A DNA stretch of 64,000 bases from [Zimmermannella] alba NBRC 15616 (GCF_001570905.1 NZ_BCSO01000001.1:124001-188000), one strand, 5' to 3'; counted from the first letter of the stretch, positions 1 through 7,980 are shown. The notes: generated by a model not told the origin, from the sequence alone. Translations and numbers: made by a program.

Positions 1-1
1 A

Positions 2-292
2 GAACAGCGTGCGCGTTATGAAGCCCGACGCGAGGTTCTCGTGAACGCGCTCACTGCGGCAGGATGCGTGATTGACGGGAGCGAGGGCGGCCTTTATCTG
101 TGGGCGACTCGCGGGACATCCGACATGGACACGATGCGCTGGCTGGCCGAGTTGGGCATCGTCGCGGGGCCCGGGCACTTCTACGGTACGGCGGGGGGAC
201 GCCACGTTCGGATTTCGCTCACGGCGAGCGACGCGGAAATCAGCCGTGTGGCGGAGCGACTTCAGGGCTCTGGGCAGGATTTGACCCGCTGA
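2..292 (+). CDS. dapC: Succinyldiaminopimelate transaminase, C-terminal end (partial)
   Basis: The reading frame is open from the window edge to a TGA at 290-292, so only about the last 96 residues are present. They match the end of a fold-type I PLP-dependent aminotransferase: a GLYLW-type strand, then a segment ending in GPGHFYG and the C-terminal HVRISL strand with the substrate-carboxylate-binding Arg. The active-site lysine lies upstream, outside the window. DapC makes N-succinyl-LL-diaminopimelate in lysine and peptidoglycan synthesis. The assignment rests partly on context, because dapD and dapE of the same pathway follow within 3 kb, as in other actinobacteria. A generic class I/II aminotransferase remains possible. 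Confidence 0.75.
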   Translation, partial: EQRARYEARREVLVNALTAAGCVIDGSEGGLYLWATRGTSDMDTMRWLAELGIVAGPGHFYGTAGGRHVRISLTASDAEISRVAERLQGSGQDLTR

Positions 293-299
293 TCGGGAG

Positions 300-319
300 T
301 TCTCTCGATGTCGAGAGAA
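300..319. terminator. Short inverted repeat after dapC, possible weak terminator
   Basis: Arms TTCTCTCGA and TCGAGAGAA are separated by 2 nt, starting 8 nt after the dapC stop. No T-run follows, so a terminator role is only suggested by position. It could equally be a protein-binding palindrome. Confidence 0.3.
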
Positions 320-448
320 ATGAACCGGATGTACTTCTCTTGGTCGATTTGTCAATCGCCTCACGGAGCTGCCGTCGTCCATTGTGCAGAGCGTGAACAG
401 CGCCGTTCTCACTCAGCTACTCAGGGGAAAACCACTCTCTCATCGGGC

Positions 449-454
449 TAGGCT
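449..454 (+). promoter_or_regulatory. Putative -10 element of gltA
   Basis: TAGGCT fits the actinobacterial -10 consensus TANNNT. It would place the transcript start near 461 and give a leader of about 45 nt that contains the GGAGG ribosome site at 497-501. No convincing -35 was seen, so this is a position-based guess. Confidence 0.35.
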
Positions 455-505
455 GGCACCGCGGTCGATGGTTGACCGTATGGACGACATCGAAGTGGAG
501 GCACC

Positions 506-1825
506 GTGACTGAGCAGCAGCCAGAGACGACGCAGCAGGAAGTCGCGACGCTGAGCTACCCCGGTGGATCGGTGGAACTGCCCATCCTCCAGGCAAGTGC
601 CGGTGTGAACTCGCTCGACGTCTCGAGCCTCATGAAGCAGAGCGGGATGACTGCCCTTGACCAGGGCTTCGTGAACACCGCCTCGACGAAGTCCAAGATC
701 ACCTTCATCGACGGCGCGAATGGCATCCTGCGCTACCGCGGTTATCCAATCGAAGAGCTCGCCGCTCGCTCGACCTTCCTCGAGGTGGCCTACCTCCTTA
801 TCTACGGCGAGCTGCCCACGAAGCTCGAGTACGAGAACTTCGCCGAGCGCATCCGCCGTCACACGCTCATCCACGAGGACCTCAAGCGTTTCTTCAACGC
901 CCTTCCGACGCACGCGCACCCGATGTCGGTGCTCTCGAGCTCGGTGAGCGCGCTCTCGACCTACTACGAGGACTCGCTCGATGTGCACGACCCCGAAGCA
1001 GTCGAGCTCAACATGATCCGTCTCCTCGCGAAGATCCCCGTTCTCGCGGCGTATGCCCACAAGAAGTCGATCGGGCAGGCGTTCCTGTACCCGGACAACT
1101 CGCTCGAGTTCGTCGAGAACTTCTTGAAGCTCAACTTCGGTGTGCTCGCTGAGCCGTACGAAGTGAGCCCGGTGCTTGCGAAGGCGCTCGACCGCCTCCT
1201 CATCCTGCACGCTGACCACGAGCAGAACGCCTCCACCTCGACGGTCCGCCTTGTTGGCTCGACCGAGGCGAACATCTACGCGTCGGTCTCGGCGGGTATT
1301 TCCGCGCTGTACGGCCCGCTCCACGGTGGCGCCAATGAGGCGGTGCTCACGATGCTCAAGCAGATCCAGGAATCTGGCGAGGGCGTTGAGCGCTTCGTCC
1401 AGCGCGTGAAGAACAAGGAAGACGGCGTCCGCCTCATGGGCTTCGGACACCGCGTCTACAAGTCGTACGACCCGCGCGCCAAGCTCGTGAAGGAATCGGC
1501 TGACGAGGTCCTCTCGGACCTTGGCGTGCACGACCCGATGCTCGAGATCGCGATGGAGCTCGAGCAGGTCGCCCTCAACGACGACTACTTCAAGGAGCGT
1601 CGTCTCTACCCGAACGTCGACTTCTACACGGGCATCATCTACAAGGCGATGGGATTCCCGACGCGTATGTTCACGGTGCTCTTTGCGATTGGACGCCTCC
1701 CGGGCTGGCTAGCTCACTGGAACGAGGCGAACCTGGACCCGAAGAACAAGATCGGGCGCCCGCAGCAGCTCTACATCGGCGAGACGGAGCGTCACTACCC
1801 GGAGGACCGGACGTACCGCCCGTAA
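506..1825 (+). CDS. gltA: Citrate synthase (type II)
   Basis: The enzyme condenses oxaloacetate and acetyl-CoA to citrate at the entry of the TCA cycle, in the cytoplasm. The product is 439 aa, normal for hexameric type II bacterial citrate synthases. The signature segments are clear: ADHEQNAST, LHGGANEAVL with an active-site His, GFGHRVYK with the second active-site His, and the C-terminal RP-Q-YIG end. The start is GTG with GGAGG (497-501) 4 nt upstream. The gene stands alone: dapC ends 213 nt upstream and a strong hairpin lies 10 nt after the stop. It sits between genes of the diaminopimelate pathway but is not part of it. Confidence 0.97.
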   Translation: MTEQQPETTQQEVATLSYPGGSVELPILQASAGVNSLDVSSLMKQSGMTALDQGFVNTASTKSKITFIDGANGILRYRGYPIEELAARSTFLEVAYLLIYGELPTKLEYENFAERIRRHTLIHEDLKRFFNALPTHAHPMSVLSSSVSALSTYYEDSLDVHDPEAVELNMIRLLAKIPVLAAYAHKKSIGQAFLYPDNSLEFVENFLKLNFGVLAEPYEVSPVLAKALDRLLILHADHEQNASTSTVRLVGSTEANIYASVSAGISALYGPLHGGANEAVLTMLKQIQESGEGVERFVQRVKNKEDGVRLMGFGHRVYKSYDPRAKLVKESADEVLSDLGVHDPMLEIAMELEQVALNDDYFKERRLYPNVDFYTGIIYKAMGFPTRMFTVLFAIGRLPGWLAHWNEANLDPKNKIGRPQQLYIGETERHYPEDRTYRP

Positions 1826-1834
1826 GGTCTCGTG

Positions 1835-1880
1835 CAACGCAAGGGGCCTCCCACCTGATGGTGGGAGGCCCCTTGCGTTG
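1835..1880. terminator. Bidirectional terminator between gltA and dapD
   Basis: A perfect 21-bp stem (1835-1855 with 1860-1880) closes a TGAT loop right after the gltA stop. Its symmetry and the convergent neighbours suggest it serves both directions, although the repeat at 1889-1966 separates it from dapD. Confidence 0.9.
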
Positions 1881-1888
1881 TGAGCTTC

Positions 1889-1966
1889 GGTCGGTGGTCC
1901 CGATGCACGCGCCTGCGGCGCCCACCGCCGGATCGAGTAGGCCGTATCGAGATCTCGACCAGCTCG
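1889..1966. repeat. Palindromic intergenic repeat, copy 1
   Basis: This block reads TCGGTGGTCCCGATGCACG, then a GC-rich palindrome, then GATCGAGTAGG and TCGAGATCTCGACCAGCTC. The same blocks in the same order occur at 55361-55445, and a shorter version lies at 42423-42472. All three lie in intergenic DNA. They look like a REP-type element of the kind seen in Microbacteriaceae genomes; that comparison is from memory. Confidence 0.6.
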
Positions 1967-1973
1967 TGTGCGG

Positions 1974-2963
1974 CTACGCGTGCAGCTCCGAGTTGAGCGT
2001 GATGCTCTTGCCCTCGCGGTGCACTGCTTCGATGCCACCGGTGACCGAGTTCCGGCGGAAGAGAAGGTTCGGAACGTCCGAGAGCTCCGAGGCCTTCACC
2101 GTGCGGCGCTCACCGAGCTCGCCATCGCCGTTGGCGGCACCGACGATGTACACCTTGCTGCCGGCCGTGACGTACAGACCCGCCTCCACGATCGAGTCGT
2201 CGCCGAGCGAGATCCCGACACCGGCGTTCGCGCCAAGCAGCGCCCGTTCACCGATCGTGATGCGCTCCTTGCCGCCGCCCGACAGTGTGCCCATGATCGA
2301 CGCGCCGCCACCAATGTCGGAGCCGTCGCCCACGACCACGCCCTGCGAGATACGGCCCTCAATCATCGAGGCACCGAGCGTGCCGGCGTTGAAGTTCACG
2401 AAGCCCTCGTGCATGACGACGGTTCCCGGCGCGAGGTGCGCGCCAAGACGCACGCGGCCACCATCACCGATGCGCACGCGGTCCGGCACGACGTAGTCGA
2501 GTAGACGCGGGAACTTGTCGAGCGCGTACACCTGGATGCCGGCGCGCAGGAGTTCCGGGCGGTGTGCTGCCGCGAACTCCGGCGTCGTTGGGCCGACGCT
2601 CGTCCAAGCGTTCGTCGGCAGATTGCCGAAGATGCCCTCGAGCGAGATCTGGTTCGGGCGCACGAGCAGGTGGCTCAGCAAGTGTAGGCGCAGGTAGGCA
2701 TCCGAGACCGATTCAACCGGGGCGTCGAGCTTCGATTCAACGATGATGCTCTCCTGGCGCACGCCACGGCGCGTATCCGTGTATTCGTGGTGTGCGAGCT
2801 GGGCGAGCGCCTGCTGCTGCGTCGCCACATCCGGCAGCGCACCAAGCTGTGGGGCCGGGAACCAGCTGTCGAGCACCTCGTCTTCGTTCGTCAAGGTCGC
2901 GAGGCCTGCCGCCCATGCGCGCGTCGGAGTCTGAACAGAAGAAGCCACAGTGGATGCTGACAT
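1974..2963 (-). CDS. dapD: 2,3,4,5-tetrahydropyridine-2,6-dicarboxylate N-succinyltransferase
   Basis: DapD transfers succinyl from succinyl-CoA to tetrahydrodipicolinate, a committed step to meso-diaminopimelate and lysine. The 329-aa product is close to the actinobacterial DapD form. An N-terminal region is followed by a left-handed beta-helix of hexapeptide repeats (roughly residues 165-290), including VRLGAHLAPGTVVMHEGFVN and GDGSDIGGGAS. The ATG at 2963 lies 6 nt after a TAGCCT -10 element read on the minus strand (2975-2970), so the mRNA is probably leaderless. The gene is divergent from dapE with 78 nt between the start codons, and convergent with gltA. Confidence 0.96.
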   Translation of the reverse strand: MSASTVASSVQTPTRAWAAGLATLTNEDEVLDSWFPAPQLGALPDVATQQQALAQLAHHEYTDTRRGVRQESIIVESKLDAPVESVSDAYLRLHLLSHLLVRPNQISLEGIFGNLPTNAWTSVGPTTPEFAAAHRPELLRAGIQVYALDKFPRLLDYVVPDRVRIGDGGRVRLGAHLAPGTVVMHEGFVNFNAGTLGASMIEGRISQGVVVGDGSDIGGGASIMGTLSGGGKERITIGERALLGANAGVGISLGDDSIVEAGLYVTAGSKVYIVGAANGDGELGERRTVKASELSDVPNLLFRRNSVTGGIEAVHREGKSITLNSELHA

Positions 2964-2969
2964 GGCTCA

Positions 2970-3034
2970 AGGCTAGTCGCGGCGCCGTCCAAGGAGGCTA
3001 CCGGTCAGCGTGCGTCGATGAGCATCCGTACACT
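2970..3034. promoter_or_regulatory. Divergent leaderless promoters of dapD and dapE
   Basis: On the minus strand TAGCCT (2975-2970) is followed by 6 nt and the dapD ATG. On the plus strand TACACT (3029-3034) is followed by 7 nt and an ATG at 3042. Both spacings put the transcript start on the start codon. The short divergent region would allow shared control of the two steps. Confidence 0.5.
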
Positions 3035-3041
3035 GTCGCGT

Positions 3042-4214
3042 ATGCCGGATGAACTCGCGAACGAGCAGCGTGCAGCGCTTGCCCAGACGATGTTGACGAC
3101 GGGACTCGACCTTCGGGCCGATGCGATCACGCTCACGAAGGTTGTGTGCGACATCCCCTCTGAGTCTGGCAACGAATCGCGCTTGGTGGATGCGATTGAG
3201 GCGGCCCTCGACGGATACGACCACCTCCAGGTCCTGCGTCACGGTAATACTGTCGTCGCGCGCACAATGCTTGGGCGAGCACGCCGCATCGTCATCGCTG
3301 GTCACCTCGACACGGTGCCGATCAACAACAATCTGCCCACGCACTTCGCGACGCTCGATGAGGAAGCTGCCGCAGCGGATGTTCCGGGGACACGGGTCGG
3401 GGAGTACCTCGTGGGCCGTGGCACGGTCGACATGAAGGCGGGCGTTGCGGTCGCGCTGAAGCTTGCCGCCGAACTCGAGGCTCCCATCCACGACGTGACG
3501 TGGATCTTCTACGACAACGAAGAGGTCGAGGCGGAGAAGAACGGCCTTGGCAAGCTCGCCGCAGTACGCCCCGACCTCGTCGAGGCAGACTTCGCGATTC
3601 TCGGGGAGCCGACACGAGCAAAGATCGAAGGTGGATGCAACGGCTCCATCCGTTGTGACGTGCGCACCCGCGGCGTCCGCGCTCACTCCGGCCGCTCGTG
3701 GACTGGCGTCAACGCCATCCACAAGGTCGCCGAGGTTCTCGACCGGCTCAACGCCTACGAGCCGCAGACGGTGCGCGTGGAAGGGCTCGACTACCGCGAG
3801 GGTCTCAACGCGACCCTCATCTCTGGGGGTGTCGCCCCGAACGTCATCCCCGACGAGTGCACCGTGCACGTGAACTACCGTTTCGCGCCAGACAAGACGC
3901 TCGAGGAGGCGGAAGCCCTCATGCGCGACGTCTTCGATGGCTTCGATCTCGAGGTTCGCGACCGATCGGCCGCCGCTCGACCGGGCTTTGACGCAGACAT
4001 TGCACGTGACTTCGTCGCCGCAGTGGGCGGCGAGGCCTACCCGAAGTACGGCTGGACGGATGTTGCTCGTTTCTCGGAGCTTGGCATCCCCGCCGTGAAC
4101 TATGGCCCGGGCGACCCGCAGAAGGCGCACGCGGATGATGAACGTGTGCTGCTCGAGGACATCACCGCGGTCGAGCAGGGCCTTCACAGCTGGCTGATGG
4201 GGGAGCGCGCATGA
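3042..4214 (+). CDS. dapE: Succinyl-diaminopimelate desuccinylase
   Basis: DapE hydrolyses N-succinyl-LL-diaminopimelate to LL-diaminopimelate and succinate; it is a dinuclear zinc enzyme of the M20 family. Visible metal and catalytic motifs are GHLDTVP, GRGTVDMKAGV, YDNEEVE (the Glu pair) and GEPT, with the dimerisation insert between and a C-terminal NYGPGD..KAHADDE segment that supplies the last His ligand. I take ATG 3042 as start because TACACT lies 7 nt upstream (leaderless). An in-frame ATG at 3018 would add 8 residues but overlaps that promoter. The stop overlaps the next start by 4 nt (ATGA). Confidence 0.93.
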   Translation: MPDELANEQRAALAQTMLTTGLDLRADAITLTKVVCDIPSESGNESRLVDAIEAALDGYDHLQVLRHGNTVVARTMLGRARRIVIAGHLDTVPINNNLPTHFATLDEEAAAADVPGTRVGEYLVGRGTVDMKAGVAVALKLAAELEAPIHDVTWIFYDNEEVEAEKNGLGKLAAVRPDLVEADFAILGEPTRAKIEGGCNGSIRCDVRTRGVRAHSGRSWTGVNAIHKVAEVLDRLNAYEPQTVRVEGLDYREGLNATLISGGVAPNVIPDECTVHVNYRFAPDKTLEEAEALMRDVFDGFDLEVRDRSAAARPGFDADIARDFVAAVGGEAYPKYGWTDVARFSELGIPAVNYGPGDPQKAHADDERVLLEDITAVEQGLHSWLMGERA

Positions 4215-5593
4215 GTATCCAGAGCTTCCTTGGCTCGGTGAAGGAGCGCTGGCAGGAAGGCGATTCCTGGCGTGAGCCGGGTGACGAGATCCCGCAGCGC
4301 CACATCGACCCGGCCATCCGGCGCGAGGCGTTCCGTTTGACGAGCAACGAGCCCGGCTCGCTTGAGCTCGGTTGGCTCTCGATTCCCGTCTGGGCCCGCA
4401 TCCTCGCGGTCTACCTTGCCTCGCGCATCGTGACGACGATCATCCTGCTCACTTTTGCCGCCCGCGAGGATGCAACGTGGCAAACGAATCCGCAGCCGAA
4501 CTACCTCGAGTTCGCGAACATCTGGGATGCGGAGTGGTATTCACGCATCGCCTACGGCGGGTATCCCACAACGCTGCCGATGGATGACCAGGGGCACATC
4601 ACCGAGAACGCCTGGGCGTTCATGCCCGTCTACCCGTGCCTCATTCGCCTCATGATGGCGATCACGGGGATGCCGTTTGAGGCGCTCTCGATCACCATCT
4701 CGGTGCTCGCAGGCCTCGGCGTCGCCTTTGCCGTGCACCGACTCTTCTCGCACGTGGTCGACCCGAGCGGCGCGATGTTCGGTACCGCGCTCGTGTGCTT
4801 CATGCCGACGAGCGTCATTTTCCAGGTCGGCTATGCGGAAGCACTCCACGCGTTCTTGCTCACGGTGCTCCTCATCTGCCTCGTCGAGCGGCGGTGGATG
4901 GTCATGGTGCCGGTCATCGTGCTCGCATCCTTCACCAGGCCCACGGGCCTCGCCTGGGCCATGACGCTCGTGCTCTACCTCGCGTACCGAATCTGGACGG
5001 CCCGCCGCGGGCTCGAACAGTTTTCGACGACCGAGCGCTGGGATGTCGTCATCGCCATCGTGGTGTCGGTCATCTCGGGCTTTGGCTGGGTGTTCGTCGC
5101 GTGGATCGCGACCGGCATTCCCTCCGCCTACCTCGACACGGAGTTCGCCTGGCGCTCGCACTACACCGGCTGGGACACCTTCCACGGCCCCTTCACAGGC
5201 TGGTTCCAGGGCGCCCAGTACTGGATCGACTTCGCGACAGGTCGTTCACTGCCCGAGCCGTGGCGCGATGTGCTCACCTGGGGTGGGGGCGCGGTTGTGG
5301 TTGTGCTCTTCTTCGGATGTTGTTTTGGGCTCATCGCCTCGCGGCTTGGCGCACGCCTCGGTATCGAGATCCGGCTGTGGCTGGTGAGCTACCTCAGCTA
5401 CATCCTCGCCGTGTTCTTCCCGCAGTCCTCCACCTTCCGCCTCCTCATGCCGCTGTTCCCGTCACTCGCCGTGGTGGGGGTGCCGAAGTCGCCGCTCTAT
5501 CGGGTCGTGATGATGGTGCTGTCGATTCTCGGTCAGGTGGCCTGGATCTGGATGTGCTGGTACGTCATTGACTACGACTGGTCGCCCCCGTAA
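4211..5593 (+). CDS. PIG-V-like polytopic membrane mannosyltransferase
   Basis: The 460-aa protein has a soluble N-terminus of about 60 residues, then about 9-10 hydrophobic segments. The first extracytoplasmic loop carries WDAEWYSRIAYGGYP, which matches the WD-x-x-WY..IA..GY signature of the GT-C/PIG-V family, where the acidic residues take part in transfer from a lipid-linked sugar donor. In actinobacteria such proteins are thought to add mannose to lipoglycans or surface glycans, but the acceptor here is unknown. It is translationally coupled to dapE by a 4-nt ATGA overlap, although no metabolic link is evident. A hairpin terminator follows at 5605. Confidence 0.75.
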   Translation: MSIQSFLGSVKERWQEGDSWREPGDEIPQRHIDPAIRREAFRLTSNEPGSLELGWLSIPVWARILAVYLASRIVTTIILLTFAAREDATWQTNPQPNYLEFANIWDAEWYSRIAYGGYPTTLPMDDQGHITENAWAFMPVYPCLIRLMMAITGMPFEALSITISVLAGLGVAFAVHRLFSHVVDPSGAMFGTALVCFMPTSVIFQVGYAEALHAFLLTVLLICLVERRWMVMVPVIVLASFTRPTGLAWAMTLVLYLAYRIWTARRGLEQFSTTERWDVVIAIVVSVISGFGWVFVAWIATGIPSAYLDTEFAWRSHYTGWDTFHGPFTGWFQGAQYWIDFATGRSLPEPWRDVLTWGGGAVVVVLFFGCCFGLIASRLGARLGIEIRLWLVSYLSYILAVFFPQSSTFRLLMPLFPSLAVVGVPKSPLYRVVMMVLSILGQVAWIWMCWYVIDYDWSPP

Positions 5594-5604
5594 ACCGCAC
5601 AGAG

Positions 5605-5642
5605 CAAAGGGCCCCGAACGGCGTTCCGTTCGGGGCCCTTTG
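5605..5642. terminator. Bidirectional terminator
   Basis: A perfect 17-bp stem (5605-5621 with 5626-5642) with a CGTT loop lies between the convergent membrane mannosyltransferase and sodA genes and ends 8 nt from the sodA stop. It probably stops transcription from both sides. Confidence 0.9.
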
Positions 5643-5650
5643 TGTGTGGC

Positions 5651-6244
5651 TTACTTGGCGGCGTCGATGCGCTCGGCGACGTTCTTCCAGTTCACGATGT
5701 TCCAGAAGGCCTTCACGTAGTCAGCCTTGACATTCTGGTAGTCGAGGTAGAAGGCGTGCTCCCACATGTCGAGCATGAGCAGTGGCGTCACGCCGAAGGG
5801 GACGTTGCCCTGCTGGTCGAAGAGCTGGAAGGTCGAGACGTTGCCGGTGGCGTTGTCGCGACCGAGGACTGCCCAGCCCGAGCCCTGGATGCCGAGGGCG
5901 ACGGCCTCGAACTGTGCCTTGAACTTCTCGAGGCCACCGAACTCGTTCTCGAGGAGCTCCTTGGCCGAACCGGCCGGCTCTTCGTAGTCGGGGGTGAGGT
6001 TGGTCCAGAAGATCGAGTGGTTGTTGACGCCGCCGACGTTGAAGGCGAGGTCCTTCTCGAGCTTGTTGATGTTGGCGAAGTCACCCTTGTCGCGGGCCTC
6101 GGCGAGCTGCTCGAGGGCCGTGTTCGCGCCCTTGACGTAGGTCGCGTGGTGCTTCGAGTGGTGGAGCTCCATGATCTTGGCGGAGATGTGCGGCTCCAGC
6201 GCGGCGTAGTCGTAGGGGAGGTCGGGCAGCGTGAATTCAGCCAC
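5651..6244 (-). CDS. sodA: Superoxide dismutase, Mn/Fe family
   Basis: The enzyme converts superoxide to peroxide and oxygen. The 197-aa product has the expected four metal ligands: His28 in ELHHSKHH, His76 in GGVNNHSIFW, and Asp159 and His163 in LDMWEHAFYLDY. The GG before the second ligand and the Gln-rich LFDQQGN segment favour manganese, but a cambialistic enzyme cannot be excluded. There is no signal peptide. The start is GTG at 6244 with AAAGGA upstream. A TAGGTT hexamer (minus strand, 6307-6302) is a plausible -10, giving a leader of about 50 nt. The gene is monocistronic. Confidence 0.96.
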   Translation of the reverse strand: MAEFTLPDLPYDYAALEPHISAKIMELHHSKHHATYVKGANTALEQLAEARDKGDFANINKLEKDLAFNVGGVNNHSIFWTNLTPDYEEPAGSAKELLENEFGGLEKFKAQFEAVALGIQGSGWAVLGRDNATGNVSTFQLFDQQGNVPFGVTPLLMLDMWEHAFYLDYQNVKADYVKAFWNIVNWKNVAERIDAAK

Positions 6245-6414
6245 GGAAGCGTCCTTTCGAGGGGGTTGCGGCGCTCGCTCTGCGCCGCGCGAACACGAGT
6301 GAACCTACACCCACGACCCGTACGAAGACTCCAAACATTGATACGGATCGTCACGCCCGTGGCGAACGGCACAGCCTAGACCCTCCGTTGAGAAAACTCC
6401 AGGGTCAGTCCGAC

Positions 6415-6450
6415 TAAACTGTCCGAGTACCGAGTTTCAAACGTAGGAGG
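6415..6450 (+). promoter_or_regulatory. Promoter -10 and strong RBS of the DUF3117 gene
   Basis: TAAACT at 6415-6420 is a good -10 candidate. A perfect AGGAGG at 6445-6450 sits 6 nt before the ATG at 6457 and fixes the start of this very short gene. Confidence 0.55.
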
Positions 6451-6456
6451 AACAAC

Positions 6457-6624
6457 ATGGCCGCGATGAAGCCGCGCACCGGTGACGGTCCCATGGAAGC
6501 AGTCCGTGAGGGACGACTCATCATCGTTCGCGTGCCCCTCGAGGGTGGCGGTCGCCTGGTGGTTTCCGTCAACGATGACGAAGCCAAGGAGCTCCGCGAC
6601 GCGCTCGACGCAGCAGTCGCCTAA
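6457..6624 (+). CDS. Small DUF3117 protein (55 aa)
   Basis: The 55-residue protein begins MAAMKPRTGDGPMEA and carries GRLIIVRVPLEGGGRLVV, then an acidic helical end (NDDEAKELRDAL). This is the conserved actinobacterial DUF3117 family, which corresponds to Rv1211 in M. tuberculosis by memory. The function is unknown. The compact beta-beta-beta-alpha pattern and the absence of a membrane segment suggest a small cytoplasmic protein. A perfect Shine-Dalgarno site and an exceptionally long hairpin right after the stop suggest strong expression of a single-gene transcript. It is shorter than common ORF cutoffs and easily missed. Confidence 0.92.
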   Translation: MAAMKPRTGDGPMEAVREGRLIIVRVPLEGGGRLVVSVNDDEAKELRDALDAAVA

Positions 6625-6626
6625 GT

Positions 6627-6689
6627 ACACCCACACACGTCAGCGGGCCCATCCACTTGGTGGATGGGCCCGCTGACGTGTGTGGGTGT
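6627..6689. terminator. Very long bidirectional terminator (30-bp stem)
   Basis: Arms 6627-6656 and 6660-6689 are perfectly complementary over 30 bp around a tiny loop. The hairpin begins 2 nt after the DUF3117 stop and ends 7 nt before the methyltransferase stop, so it should terminate both convergent genes. Confidence 0.9.
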
Positions 6690-6696
6690 GCAGCGC

Positions 6697-7326
6697 CTAG
6701 CTGCGCTTAGTGAGGTGCAGGATGCCGCCCTCGATCGGCAGGATCGAGACGACAAAGTCGGGATGGCGTTCAAGCTCGGAAATGATGTCGCGGAAGTCCA
6801 TCGTGAGACGGTCGCGTCGAGCGGGGGAGGCCACGGCGGAGCCGCGCATCGCACCGAGCGCTACGATCGTCCCACCGTTTCGGATGAGACGAAGCGCGTG
6901 CTGCAGTCGTGCGGGGAAGCGGGGTGCATCGTCAGCGAGGACGACGAGGTCGTAGCCCGCGTCACTCATCCGTGCGAGCACGTCAGTGTCGGCCCCGGAA
7001 ATAATGCGTAACTGGCTCGGACGTGCGCCGGAGGCGAGTAGCGCCCGGCGGGCTTCGGCCGCGTGGTCTGCGCCCGCCTCAAGGATCGTGAGGTTCGCGT
7101 CGGGAGCGCCCCGTCGAAGCCAGAGCGCGCTCGTACCGATGCCACCGCCGATCTCCAGGATGTGCCGGGAGCGGCACATCGCGGCAACGCCGGCCAGGTG
7201 ACGGCCAGCGAGCGGTGAGACCGGGCGGAAGCCGAGCTCGAGCGCGCGCCGACGTGCGGCGAACTGAACCGAGCTTTCTTGCACCTGCTCGTCGAGGTAC
7301 CGCGCATTGAGCTCAAGATCAGACAT
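6697..7326 (-). CDS. SAM-dependent O-methyltransferase
   Basis: The 209-aa class I methyltransferase has SAM-binding motif I as ILEIGGGIGTSALWL, an acidic motif II in TILEAGADH, and DLVVLADDAP as the third motif. It resembles the small O-methyltransferases that neighbour tatB in actinobacteria (Rv1220c-like). The natural substrate is unknown; caffeoyl-CoA-type annotations in this family are generic. I choose ATG 7326 because AAGGA lies just upstream and the longer frame has no family similarity. It is divergent from tatB; in M. tuberculosis the sigma factor sigE and rseA lie between them, and they are absent here. Confidence 0.85.
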   Translation of the reverse strand: MSDLELNARYLDEQVQESSVQFAARRRALELGFRPVSPLAGRHLAGVAAMCRSRHILEIGGGIGTSALWLRRGAPDANLTILEAGADHAAEARRALLASGARPSQLRIISGADTDVLARMSDAGYDLVVLADDAPRFPARLQHALRLIRNGGTIVALGAMRGSAVASPARRDRLTMDFRDIISELERHPDFVVSILPIEGGILHLTKRS

Positions 7327-7419
7327 TCCTTCAGCGTACTCAGTGCAGCTGCAAGAGATCCTGCGGGCCAGAGAGCGGTCTGAGAGGCGACACGTCCCGA
7401 GTGGGCCACGCGGGCAGCG

Positions 7420-7425
7420 TATTCT
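7420..7425 (+). promoter_or_regulatory. -10 element of leaderless tatB
   Basis: TATTCT is followed by a 7-nt spacer and the tatB ATG at 7433, with no Shine-Dalgarno sequence. This predicts a transcript that starts on the start codon. Confidence 0.55.
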
Positions 7426-7432
7426 GTTGGGC

Positions 7433-7909
7433 ATGTTTGGGCTCACCTTTGAAAAGCTGCTCCTCATCGGGGTGATTGCAGCGTTCATCATTGGCCCAGA
7501 CAAATTGCCGCAGGCAGCCGAGCAGCTCGCACGCGCCGTTCACTGGGTGCGGGGGCAGGCGGATTCCGCAAAGGGCCGCCTGCGTGAAGAGATGGGCGAG
7601 GAATTCGACGACATCGACTGGAAGCAGCTCGATCCGCGTCAGTACGACCCACGCCGCATCATCCGGGATGCGCTCCTCGAAGACCTGCCGCCCGCAACGC
7701 CTGCGAAGAAAAAGCCTACGAAGTCGGAACGGCTGGCGCAGTCCGCGGCCGCGCGAGCAGCTGAAGCTCCCGCCGAAGCCGGTGCCGCTGCCGGTGTGAC
7801 CGCCGCTGTGGCCAGCAGCTCACGTCCCGCGTGGGCGAGCGAGGGAAGCGATGAGGTCGCCGTCTCACAGGTCGAGCTCGGCGCCCCGTTCGACAGTGAG
7901 GCCACCTAG
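7433..7909 (+). CDS. tatB: Sec-independent (Tat) translocase subunit TatB
   Basis: The 158-aa protein has the TatA/B layout: a short N-terminal transmembrane helix (FGLTFEKLLLIGVIAAFII), the GPDKLP hinge, then an amphipathic helix (QAAEQLARAVHWVRG) and a long charged, Ala-rich tail. The Glu at residue 7 inside the membrane segment and the GP-K-LP hinge fit TatB better than TatA. TatB takes part in recognising twin-arginine precursors together with TatC, which is not in this window. The start is chosen at the conserved MFGL, 7 nt after a TATTCT -10. The gene lies in the conserved methyltransferase-tatB-mrp neighbourhood. Confidence 0.88.
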   Translation: MFGLTFEKLLLIGVIAAFIIGPDKLPQAAEQLARAVHWVRGQADSAKGRLREEMGEEFDDIDWKQLDPRQYDPRRIIRDALLEDLPPATPAKKKPTKSERLAQSAAARAAEAPAEAGAAAGVTAAVASSSRPAWASEGSDEVAVSQVELGAPFDSEAT

Positions 7910-7937
7910 ACCGTCACCCACCGCACACGGCGGCCTG

Positions 7938-7971
7938 ACGACATCCCTGCCCTGCGCCGGCAGCGTGTCGT
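7938..7971. terminator. Imperfect hairpin between tatB and the downstream convergent gene
   Basis: Outer arms ACGACA/TGTCGT and inner arms CTGCC/GGCAG form an interrupted stem in the 71-nt convergent gap. It is a plausible weak bidirectional terminator, with no T-run. Confidence 0.35.
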
Positions 7972-7980
7972 GAGAAGTGG

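Noticed and set aside
440-1531. 363-codon frame antisense to gltA
   Set aside because: It lies wholly opposite citrate synthase, has the Arg/Val/Glu/Leu bias of a mirrored high-GC gene, and no domain or ribosome site.
1889-1910. PafBC-type motif at the TCGGTGGTC of the palindromic repeat
   Set aside because: It lacks the TGTC start and a -10 at the right spacing; the sequence belongs to the repeat element.
1889-1966. CRISPR-like repeat array
   Set aside because: Copies are far apart, not in tandem, have no spacers and no cas genes; they fit an interspersed palindromic element.
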